Below, piece by piece: positions 50,845 through 57,975 of a stretch of 60,539 nucleotides of DNA (the first letter of the stretch is position 1; each line of letters opens with the position of its first letter). The notes beneath the pieces are model-generated. The model saw only the letters and a program-made list of their open reading frames with translations. It ran no database searches and was not told the origin of the DNA. This DNA comes from Anaerolinea sp. Its GTDB lineage: Bacteria > Chloroflexota > Anaerolineae > Anaerolineales > Anaerolineaceae. The stretch lies in assembly GCA_029975965.1 (NCBI GenBank), contig JARKOV010000091.1, positions 1 to 60,539 on the forward strand. The letters are read 5' to 3'. A program made the position numbers and the translations under genes.

Positions 50845-51444
50845 ATGCGCCTCGGCATTTTTGGCGGAACCTTTGATCCTCCCCACCTGGGTCACCTGAT
50901 CCTCGCGGCGGAAGCAGCCGACCAGTTAGCCCTGGAACGTGTCCTTTGGGTGATCACGCCGGACCCGCCCCATAAATCTGGCTCGAAAATCTCCCCCCTC
51001 GAAATCCGCTTGCGCATGCTCGAAGCCGCCCTGGGCGACAACGAAAATTTTGTGATCTCGCGGGTGGACATTGACCGGCCTGCGCCTCAATACGCGGTGG
51101 ATACGGTTCAAATCATCCGCCAGCAATACCCCGGATGCGAGCTGTATTACCTGTTGGGGGGCGATTCGTTGCACGATCTGCCGAAATGGCATGCCCCGCA
51201 ACGCCTGCTGGCCTCGGTAGACGGGGTAGGGGTGATGCGCCGACCCGGCGACCGCGTTGACCTTGGCGGTCTGGAGCGCTTTCTGCCGGGTTTGGGCAAC
51301 CGGGTGCGGTTTGTCGAAGCGCCTTTGCTGGAGATTGCCTCCCGCGATATCCGCGAGCGCATCCTCGAAGAGAGGCATTACCGTTATTTCTTGCCCGAAG
51401 CCGTTTACGCGCTGATCCAGGAACTGGGCTTATACCGGGATTAA
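50845..51444 (+). CDS. nadD: Nicotinate-nucleotide adenylyltransferase
   Basis: A 199-residue NadD that adenylylates nicotinate mononucleotide in NAD synthesis. The N terminus has GIFGGTFDPPHLGHLILA with the HxGH nucleotidyltransferase motif; LLGGDSLHDLPKWH is the substrate region and EIASRDIRERI matches the C-terminal SRxxIR-type motif. It begins 3 nt after the obgE stop, an arrangement (obg-nadD) seen in many bacteria. It ends 8 nt from the convergent anion transporter gene, with no hairpin between them. Confidence 0.96.
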   Translation: MRLGIFGGTFDPPHLGHLILAAEAADQLALERVLWVITPDPPHKSGSKISPLEIRLRMLEAALGDNENFVISRVDIDRPAPQYAVDTVQIIRQQYPGCELYYLLGGDSLHDLPKWHAPQRLLASVDGVGVMRRPGDRVDLGGLERFLPGLGNRVRFVEAPLLEIASRDIRERILEERHYRYFLPEAVYALIQELGLYRD

Positions 51445-51452
51445 CCCCCGCT

Positions 51453-52682
51453 CTACCAGACAACCCATTGCAGCCAGAGCACGCCGATCACCAGCGAGAT
51501 CAGGGTAATGATGGCGCCGGATCGGGTGTATTCCCAAAAGCGCAGCTCCACATTGCGACGGGCGGCTATCTCCGCCACGATCAGGTTGGCGACCGACCCC
51601 AGCAGGGTCAGGTTGCCGGCCAGGGTGGAGGCGGCCGCCAGGGTAAGCCAGCCGGGAGTGGGATTGGTCAGGCTGGCAACGACCGGGCGCAATAACATGA
51701 CGGCAGGCACATTCGATACCAGGTTGCTCAGAAGCACGGTCACACCGGTCAGGCCGGCAGCGGTTGCCTGTCCGGTGAAATTCACCATCTTGAAGATGGT
51801 GCTGGTGATGCCGTTGCTCTCCATTGCCCCGGTCAGGATGAACAAGGCGGCGAAAAAAACCAGCAAATCCCAATCGATTTCGGCGAACACCTTGGCCGGC
51901 TCGACCCGGCGCGTGAACAGCAGGACGCACGCTGCGAGAAAGGCAGCCAGGGCTACCGGAATCCCGGCGAGAAAGGCGACCAGCAAGCCCACGATGACGA
52001 TCAGCGTTTTTAGCAGAATCGGACGGACGATGATCAGGTTGGTGGGTGGGATCTCATCGAAAGGGAGCCGGTTGAATTCCTTTGGATAGGCCAGGACCAG
52101 GACAACCCAGATTCCTCCAAGACCGAACAGGGCAATGGGGGCCAAGCTGGCGGTAAAACTGGCGTAAGAAATTCCAGAGGCGACGCCGATGATCATGTTT
52201 TGAGGATTGCCGGTCAGAGTGGCGGTCGAGCCGATATTCGACGCGCATGCCAGGGCGATCAGGTAAGGAATTGGATTGCGCTTTAAAGCGAGCAAGATGC
52301 TCAATAGAAAAGGCGTCAGCATCAGGCAGATTGTGTCATTGAGGAATAACGCGCTCAGCACCCCGGCAAGGAGAATTTCGATGGCCAGGAAAGCCCTCGG
52401 CTGGCGGGTCAATTTCAGCAAGGTGCTGGCGGCCAACCTGAAGAACCCTGAAAGCTGCAGGTAAGCGTTCAAGATCATCATGCTGAAGAGCAGCACCAGC
52501 GTGTCCAGGTCGAGGAAATCGCGCATTTGATCGAAGCGGATCTGTTTCAGGGCAAACAAGACCCCGACGCCGATCAAGGTAAGCGTAGTGCGGTTGACCT
52601 TTAATTTCGGCCAATACCCGATGGCGATTCCAACATAGGTGACCAGGACGATGGCGAGGGTGATCCAAAAAGATGGTTCCAT
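51453..52682 (-). CDS. ArsB/SLC13-type anion transporter
   Basis: A 409-residue polytopic carrier of the ion-transporter superfamily (ArsB/NhaD/CitM/SLC13 type). Family features include the repeated NDTICLMLTPFLLSIL and SNLVSNVPAVMLLRPVV hairpin segments and the GNPQNMIIGVAS motif (NPxN), which usually contact the anion or cation. Arsenite, dicarboxylate, sulfate or Na+/H+ exchange are all possible; no arsR or arsC neighbours argue for arsenite. The start codon directly follows a hairpin and a U6 tract with no ribosome-binding site, which is odd (see findings). Confidence 0.87.
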   Translation of the reverse strand: MEPSFWITLAIVLVTYVGIAIGYWPKLKVNRTTLTLIGVGVLFALKQIRFDQMRDFLDLDTLVLLFSMMILNAYLQLSGFFRLAASTLLKLTRQPRAFLAIEILLAGVLSALFLNDTICLMLTPFLLSILLALKRNPIPYLIALACASNIGSTATLTGNPQNMIIGVASGISYASFTASLAPIALFGLGGIWVVLVLAYPKEFNRLPFDEIPPTNLIIVRPILLKTLIVIVGLLVAFLAGIPVALAAFLAACVLLFTRRVEPAKVFAEIDWDLLVFFAALFILTGAMESNGITSTIFKMVNFTGQATAAGLTGVTVLLSNLVSNVPAVMLLRPVVASLTNPTPGWLTLAAASTLAGNLTLLGSVANLIVAEIAARRNVELRFWEYTRSGAIITLISLVIGVLWLQWVVW

Positions 52683-52730
52683 AAAAAACGCTCAGGAATG
52701 TGATGGGCACATTCCTGAGACATGATTATA
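52683..52730 (-). terminator. Hairpin plus U6 touching the transporter start codon, with -10 upstream
   Basis: Stem 52691-52702 with 52708-52719 (12 bp, perfect) is followed on the minus strand by GTTTTTT and immediately the ATG at 52682. A TATAAT at 52725-52730 would start transcription at the first base of the hairpin. It may end the toast-rack operon, but it also forms the whole leader of the transporter. Confidence 0.7.
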
Positions 52731-52763
52731 TTCAAAAGATGGTCAAATGGAGGATATTGGCGA

Positions 52764-53609
52764 TTATTTGCTGACCAGGTTCAGATTACCAATGCCCACC
52801 TTGACGTCAATGCGCAGGAGTGGACCTTCGCCGCTGGTGCGATATTCGTTATCGGTCACGGTCCAGGTGCCTTCGGTCGAGATGGTGTTCAGGCTGGAGG
52901 AGAGGACGATGCGGCTGTTCATTCCGCGCGGGACGGTGATGGTGATGTTGCCCAGGCCGCCATCCACGTAGACGCGCATATCCCGCTTGAGCTGACCGCT
53001 GAAATCCAGGCTGAAGTTGCCGGCGCCGCCGCTGAAGTTGATCACATCGGCGTCTGAATAGGCCAGGCCCGTCAGCTTGACATTCGATGCGCCCGTATCA
53101 TAGGTGAACGAATCCATTCGCACCGGGTTAGGCGCTTCGAAAGACAGGTCGGATTTGCTGGCGCCATCCGATATTTTTAAACGGACGATCGGGATGCCGG
53201 TCAGATCAATCTCGCCTTCATAGGCGCCCGCCTCGAGGGTCAAATCGATGGGTTGATTCCCCAGGCGCAAGTCCCAGCGGTTGACCAGGTCGTCGCCGAT
53301 CGGGATGCTGCCCTTGACGGTTTGCTCAAGGGTGATTTCCTGACCGTCACGGGTAATTTTTGGCTCCCAGTCTTCGACATTGTACTCGACCGTTCCTTCA
53401 ACCAGGCGGTTCGACCCGGATTGGAGGTCCAACGTGCCTCCCCCCATCTTGATTACCAGTTCCGCGGGTCGCGCGCTTGGATAATCCTCAGCGATCTCCT
53501 TAATTTGCGTGTCGCCGGTTTTTGCGGTCGGCAGGTTAATCGAGAAGGAACAGGCCAGGGTTGAAAGGACCAGGATGCCGATGAAGATAAGATAGACAGG
53601 GCGTTTCAT
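52764..53609 (-). CDS. Toast-rack/LiaF-C-like adhesin-fold lipoprotein
   Basis: A 281-residue lipoprotein. The signal peptide ends in LSTLAC (lipobox Cys near residue 20). The mature part is rich in beta strands with regular glycine turns, for example LVIKMGGGTLDLQSGS, VINFSGGAGNFSLDFSG and VYVDGGLGNITITVP, as in the toast-rack and LiaF-C/DUF2154 folds found in envelope stress genes. AAAGGAG lies 6 nt before the ATG at 53609. It is the last gene of the sigma/anti-sigma/bactofilin operon, so a role in envelope response is inferred. Confidence 0.82.
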   Translation of the reverse strand: MKRPVYLIFIGILVLSTLACSFSINLPTAKTGDTQIKEIAEDYPSARPAELVIKMGGGTLDLQSGSNRLVEGTVEYNVEDWEPKITRDGQEITLEQTVKGSIPIGDDLVNRWDLRLGNQPIDLTLEAGAYEGEIDLTGIPIVRLKISDGASKSDLSFEAPNPVRMDSFTYDTGASNVKLTGLAYSDADVINFSGGAGNFSLDFSGQLKRDMRVYVDGGLGNITITVPRGMNSRIVLSSSLNTISTEGTWTVTDNEYRTSGEGPLLRIDVKVGIGNLNLVSK

Positions 53610-53671
53610 GTGATTTCTCCTTTCCAAAGTTCAGGCGCCCGCGAGCAAATCGCCTGGCGCCTGTTGTGATT

Positions 53672-54673
53672 CTACGGCGTTTCGGGCTCCGTGGGAGACG
53701 GCAAATTATCATCACCGGGCAGGGTCGTGACGACCTCATGCACGGGCTGGGGATATGGAACGAGTCCAAAGCGGGTGAGGATGACGCTGCCCAGGCCGAT
53801 GACCGCGACCAGGAAGGGTACGAGCCAGCCGATGCAAGGGATGATGCCTTGCAACAGAGCGGCCGCGATGGAGAGAACCAACGTACCGGCGCCAGCGCTG
53901 ACGGGCCCGCTCCAGTTCTGCTTGAGCGCTTGCGAAATTCGCTCGCCGGTGACCAGTCCGGCGGAGATCCAGCCAAATAGGAATGCGATGGCCAGTCCGA
54001 GGATGCCGAGCAAGCCGACCGGCAGAAGGATGATCGTGATGCTCAGTATCACCAGTAAAACGGGCAGCACCACGCTGGTGAGCAGTCCCAACCCCCCAGC
54101 CAGAACCGGCTGCGCCATCATCGTGTCGCTGACGCGCTCCATGGGGCGCAAGGCGAAAAGCGACACCAGAACCGCCAGGGCAGCCAGCGCCAGGCACTGG
54201 AACAGCGTTGAGATCACATTCCAGACGAAGCGCCCTCCCGATTCGATGGAAGGACGGATGGAACCCGGCAGGTTGATATTCGGTCGACCGGTGCCGATGG
54301 TGCCTTTGACGATCGCATTTTCCGACTTGGAAACGGTGGCTCCCAAGGTGTAGACGTTGCCCGAAATGATCGCCGTATCGCCGATGGATACCACGCCGGT
54401 CATTGCGGAAACATCACCGGTGACTTCGCCGTTGATCGACAGGCTGCCACCCAACACGGCCACATTGCCGTTGACCCTGGAGTCCTTTTCAAGCTCGACA
54501 GAGCCGCCGACCACGGTCAGATCTTCGTTCAACGTCTCGCCTGAACGAAGCCGGTAGCTCTGACCCACGACCAGCCCATCCGATTCCGCATTGGCGGCCG
54601 GTGAACAGCCTGCCAGCAGGATCAAGGTGAGGGCAACCAGACCAACAGTAAGGTATTTCAGGAAGGCTCTCAT
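53672..54673 (-). CDS. Bactofilin-like (polymer-forming) lipoprotein with TM segments
   Basis: A 333-residue protein. A signal peptide ends in LLAGC (lipobox), followed by a right-handed beta-helix of the bactofilin/DUF583 type (DLTVVGGSVELEKDSRVNGN, VTGDVSAMTGVVSIGD, ISGNVYTLGA). Four hydrophobic segments fill residues about 155-300 (LFQCLALAALAVLVSLFAL; VVLPVLLVILSITIILLP). The combination of surface beta-helix and TM segments is common in Chloroflexota-type genomes but its role is unknown. The start at 54673 overlaps the anti-sigma stop by 4 nt; a longer open extension inside the anti-sigma gene is not used. Confidence 0.82.
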   Translation of the reverse strand: MRAFLKYLTVGLVALTLILLAGCSPAANAESDGLVVGQSYRLRSGETLNEDLTVVGGSVELEKDSRVNGNVAVLGGSLSINGEVTGDVSAMTGVVSIGDTAIISGNVYTLGATVSKSENAIVKGTIGTGRPNINLPGSIRPSIESGGRFVWNVISTLFQCLALAALAVLVSLFALRPMERVSDTMMAQPVLAGGLGLLTSVVLPVLLVILSITIILLPVGLLGILGLAIAFLFGWISAGLVTGERISQALKQNWSGPVSAGAGTLVLSIAAALLQGIIPCIGWLVPFLVAVIGLGSVILTRFGLVPYPQPVHEVVTTLPGDDNLPSPTEPETP

Positions 54674-55206
54674 TTGTTTCCTACTCCTGCAAACGCTGTT
54701 TTCCAGATCGCAAAGACCCAAATCACGGCCAGAATGCTGAATGTCACGCCAAGGGCGATCCAAACTACCACATTCAGGCTCATCGGCGTCAGGCTGAGCC
54801 AGGTGGTGGTGAGGTCGCGAGCGGCTGAGAAGATGCCCAGGCTGGTGCTGAGGGTGCGCACCGCCGCCTGGATCCATTCAGCCGGCGTGGAGGTGAACAG
54901 TAGATAGACCACCATGATCAAGAATACGGCGGCGGTGGCCCCACTAAAGGCCATGAAATACCTCCAGGCTTGCCGACGCTGGTCGCGCTGGCGTCGCTCG
55001 GCCTGGCTATCCCGCCAGCGGCGGGTGAACCCCGGCTTAGGGGCAAGCACGAGGGGCGTGCGCAGCTCCTCGTTGAGGGCGACCCATTTCTCCTGCAGCA
55101 GGCGGCAACTCTTGCAGCCAGCCAGGTGCTGTTGAAGATCCTGGCGGTCCGCGTCGCTCAGATTTGCAGGGTCGAGGATCCATTGTTCAAAGGGCTGGTG
55201 ATTCAT
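54670..55206 (-). CDS. Zinc-finger anti-sigma factor
   Basis: A 178-residue protein. The N-terminal cytoplasmic domain carries HLAGCKSC, the HxxxCxxC zinc motif of anti-sigma factors (zf-HC2). Two TM helices follow (about 92-112, MAFSGATAAVFLIMVVYLLF; about 145-170, VVVWIALGVTFSILAVIWVF). It would hold the ECF sigma factor at the membrane until a signal arrives. It overlaps the sigma gene by 20 nt and has an AAAGGAG site, and it overlaps the bactofilin gene by ATGA. This is the standard arrangement of an ECF sigma with its anti-sigma. Confidence 0.88.
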   Translation of the reverse strand: MNHQPFEQWILDPANLSDADRQDLQQHLAGCKSCRLLQEKWVALNEELRTPLVLAPKPGFTRRWRDSQAERRQRDQRRQAWRYFMAFSGATAAVFLIMVVYLLFTSTPAEWIQAAVRTLSTSLGIFSAARDLTTTWLSLTPMSLNVVVWIALGVTFSILAVIWVFAIWKTAFAGVGNK

Positions 55207-55777
55207 TCTTTCTCCTTTCGGGGAGGGAATGGGCCGGCTGAGCTTCATAAGCCTGGGCCAACTCGCGTCGAGCGCGGAATAACCGGCTTTTCACGGCACT
55301 GACCGTAAGCGAAAGGCTGCGGGCGATTTCTTCCTCCGAAAATTCATACCAATATCGTAAGATAATAGCAGCGCGGTCCTGCGGATTGAGCCGGGTAAGG
55401 AGGCGCTGCACCTGTCCTTGTTGTTCCAATGTTGCGAAGACTTTTGCCGGGTCAGGAGCTGAATCGGGCACGTCTTCTTCGGGTAAGATGTCGAGAGCCA
55501 GGGTCGGAAAGCGTCGCTTGCGTTGCTGGTCGATGCAGTAATGGGCAGCAATGGATAACAACCACGTGGCGAAGGATCGTTGCTGGTCATAACGGCGAAG
55601 CGCCTGGTATGCGCGCCAGAATGATTCTTGAGCTGCATCTTCAGCTTCCTGTGTATCCCCCAGCATTCGGTAACAGAGGTTGTAAACCGGTCTCTGGTAC
55701 GTCTCAACGATATAAGTAAACGCGTCTTCATCACCTTGAATGGCTCTTGCGATCCATTCTGCTTCGAGGTTGTTCAC
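55187..55777 (-). CDS. ECF-type RNA polymerase sigma factor
   Basis: A 196-residue sigma factor with region 2 (YIVETYQRPVYNLCYRMLGD, AEDAAQESFWRAYQALRRYD) and region 4 (RLNPQDRAAIILRYWYEFSEEEIARSLSL, SAVKSRLFRARREL). It would direct RNA polymerase to envelope-related promoters, probably including its own operon. The start is GTG (55777); no upstream ATG in frame is better. A minus-strand TATAAT about 110 nt upstream (55886-55891) may serve it, but the leader also contains a copy of the palindromic repeat. It is followed by its anti-sigma gene, which overlaps it. Confidence 0.92.
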   Translation of the reverse strand: MNNLEAEWIARAIQGDEDAFTYIVETYQRPVYNLCYRMLGDTQEAEDAAQESFWRAYQALRRYDQQRSFATWLLSIAAHYCIDQQRKRRFPTLALDILPEEDVPDSAPDPAKVFATLEQQGQVQRLLTRLNPQDRAAIILRYWYEFSEEEIARSLSLTVSAVKSRLFRARRELAQAYEAQPAHSLPERRKNESPAL

Positions 55778-55899
55778 CCGCAGGCTCCCGTGTTGTCTTC
55801 TCTACTCAAATATACGGATACGGGTCGGTTAGGTTGCAAAATCCTGTCTGCTAACCGCATCCTCTGGATTAGAGAACGCTTAGGAATTATACCTTTTTC

Positions 55900-55967
55900 G
55901 TAACTGCTCAGGGGGTAGAGGAGATGATTTGAATTCGGGTCTCCTGCTCCTTTGGATGAGTAGGCAC
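55900..55967 (-). repeat. Palindromic intergenic repeat, copy B
   Basis: On the minus strand this 68-bp element begins GTGCCTACTCATCC, contains GAGACCCGAATT and TCTCCTCTACCCCCTGAG, and ends CAGTTAC. Both halves align with copy C (57833-57942), but the central GC hairpin is absent. It lies between the sigma gene promoter and the PLD-like gene. Confidence 0.65.
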
Positions 55968-56037
55968 CCTTTTTCATAATCAGAGTAGATGAGATCGCAG
56001 GGGTAAATTAGCAATTTTACAGGCTCTGTTACAGTCA

Positions 56038-56067
56038 TTGGCTATTCCTGGACAAATCCACTATACT
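56038..56067 (+). promoter_or_regulatory. Promoter of the PLD-like gene
   Basis: TTGGCT (56038-56043), an 18-nt spacer and TATACT (56062-56067). The leader is about 27 nt with a strong GGGAGG ribosome-binding site. This is the rest of the 323-bp gap after the repeat; nothing else is evident there. Confidence 0.65.
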
Positions 56068-56100
56068 TTCAGTAGATTCACATCGCTAGGGAGGTAGAAA

Positions 56101-57732
56101 ATGCGCAAGCGTGTCACCCGTCAAGGAATATCGGTGCAAGCTATCTCGGGAACGTATGTCGTCACCCTGGGATTCAACGTGACCGATGAAGCCCGCACAG
56201 GATTATTAGGTTTTGCGCTCAAACGCACCGACCACACGGAAGACGAGAGCTACTGGTTGCGAGGATTCAAGACTTTCCGCTCAATGATACCAAACCCGCA
56301 ACCGGGACAAACGTACACGTTGCTGGAACACCCCATCCAGGCTTTTTTATGGGGCGATTACACTGCCAAACCGGCTCATGATTACACCTACGAGGTGGTG
56401 CCGCTGTATGGGCAGCCCAAGAACCTTGTTCAAGGTCAGCCGGTGCGGGTGCGCATTCGCACCGAGCGCGAAAACGCTGGCAAGCACGTGGTGTATTTCA
56501 ACCGTGGGGTCGCCGGCTCACAGGCATACGCGTGGAAATTCGGCAACCGTTCCCCGGATGAAGTGCCCGATCGAAAGGCGTACATCTGGCTCTCCCGTGG
56601 GCTGGAGGAAGCGCTATTGGCTTTCATCGCTCAGGCGAACGGCCCCGACAGAGGTCTGTATGCCTCGGTGTACGAGTTCAATTACCCGCCCGTGCTGGCT
56701 GCCTTCAAAACCGCGTACGATGCCGGGGCGGATGTCAGGATCATTTACGATGCGCGCAAAAATCCACCCCTCGAAGCCACCCGCGAAGCGATCGACGCCG
56801 TGGGCCTGCCGCAGGAAATTTTGATCCCGCGCACGGCCAGCAAATCGTACATCGCTCATAACAAATTTATCGTCTTGCTCAAACGCAAGCGACCGGTGCA
56901 GGTGTGGACCGGTTCGACGAATATCACCCGTGGAGGTATATTTGGGCAGGCCAATGTGGGTCACCTGGTTCGCGATAGCAAGGTGGCGCAGAAGTACCTC
57001 GAATATTGGCACCTGCTTGCCGGTGATCCGGAGAACAAGGTTCTCCGCCCGGCGCTCGGCGGGCTTACGCCCGACCTGGTGGACCTTCCGGAGCCGGGCT
57101 GTACCCCCATCTTCAGCCCGCGGCCTGACCTGGCCATGTTGCGCTGGTACGCGTCGCGCATGGATGCGGCGACCCAAACGGCCTTGCTGACGGCTGCCTT
57201 TGGGGTCAACCCGCTGCTTGCGGCGGTGCTCAACAAGGACCGCGATTATCCGCGCTTCCTGTTGCTTGAAAAGCGCGGTAACAACTATGATATCTACAGC
57301 GCTGACCCCGATGTGCACGTGTCGATTGGGTCGCACCTCGGCCCCGACTCGCTCTACCAGTGGGCCGCTGAACGCCTGACCGGGTTCAATGTGCATGTCC
57401 AGTATATCCATACGAAATTCATGCTGGTAGATCCCCTGACCGATGACTCCCTGGTGGTGACTGGCTCCGCCAATTTCAGCGACGGATCGGTCAAAGAAAA
57501 TGACGAAAACATGCTGGTCATCCGGCAAGACCGCCGCGTGACCGACATCTACCTGGGTGAGTTCATGCGACTCTTCAACCACTTCTATTTCCGATATCAC
57601 GCTAACCGGGTGCGCCAACTGGAGGAGGGAGAAGAACCTCGCGGGGTGTTCCTGATCGAGGACGATTCCTGGACCAACCGTTACTATAACCCGGCATCCA
57701 CGCGCTTCAAGATGCGCCAGCTATTCGGATGA
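56101..57732 (+). CDS. Phospholipase D-like protein
   Basis: A 543-residue PLD-superfamily protein without a signal peptide. An N-terminal beta-rich region of about 150 residues is not recognised. The second HKD motif, HTKFMLVDPLTDDS with GSANFS, is intact. The first, HNKFIVLLKRKRP with GSTNIT, keeps His and Lys but has Leu where HxKx4D needs Asp. Phosphodiesterase action on lipid or nucleic acid is therefore possible but not certain. A strong GGGAGG site and a consensus-like promoter precede it. The gene stands alone. Confidence 0.8.
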   Translation: MRKRVTRQGISVQAISGTYVVTLGFNVTDEARTGLLGFALKRTDHTEDESYWLRGFKTFRSMIPNPQPGQTYTLLEHPIQAFLWGDYTAKPAHDYTYEVVPLYGQPKNLVQGQPVRVRIRTERENAGKHVVYFNRGVAGSQAYAWKFGNRSPDEVPDRKAYIWLSRGLEEALLAFIAQANGPDRGLYASVYEFNYPPVLAAFKTAYDAGADVRIIYDARKNPPLEATREAIDAVGLPQEILIPRTASKSYIAHNKFIVLLKRKRPVQVWTGSTNITRGGIFGQANVGHLVRDSKVAQKYLEYWHLLAGDPENKVLRPALGGLTPDLVDLPEPGCTPIFSPRPDLAMLRWYASRMDAATQTALLTAAFGVNPLLAAVLNKDRDYPRFLLLEKRGNNYDIYSADPDVHVSIGSHLGPDSLYQWAAERLTGFNVHVQYIHTKFMLVDPLTDDSLVVTGSANFSDGSVKENDENMLVIRQDRRVTDIYLGEFMRLFNHFYFRYHANRVRQLEEGEEPRGVFLIEDDSWTNRYYNPASTRFKMRQLFG

Positions 57733-57820
57733 GATCGATGGCGGCTGCTCGGCCGTCAGAGGACATCTCCATTGGCCTGAGCAGGCGCGAAAGATCGTGG
57801 TGATTTCCATATACCTCATG

Positions 57821-57826
57821 TATAAT
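57821..57826 (+). promoter_or_regulatory. -10 box upstream of DUF362
   Basis: TATAAT at 57821-57826 is the only promoter-like signal in the 243-bp gap before DUF362; its leader would include repeat copy C. Confidence 0.45.
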
Positions 57827-57832
57827 TTAATC

Positions 57833-57942
57833 GTACCTACTCAGCCAGTGGAGAAAGAGACTCGAATTGGAGGATTTGCGGGGGCGAAGCCCCCGCAGAT
57901 GCTCAAATTCGGGGACTTCTTCTCTACTCGCTGAGCAGTTAC
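57833..57942 (+). repeat. Palindromic intergenic repeat, copy C (long form with central hairpin)
   Basis: A 110-bp element whose halves pair over about 45 positions with mismatches: CTCAGC (57840) with GCTGAG (57930-57935), GAATT with AATTC, and a perfect central stem GCGGGGGC/GCCCCCGC (57878-57885 and 57889-57896) with a GAA triloop. It lies in the predicted 5' leader of DUF362. Copies A and B share the ends. Confidence 0.7.
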
Positions 57943-57975
57943 ATCTACTCATCATTTATCTATACGGGAGGGTAT

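Noticed and set aside
55774..55977. A 67-codon minus-strand frame upstream of the sigma gene
   Set aside because: It is built largely from repeat copy B and shows no protein-like pattern or ribosome-binding site.
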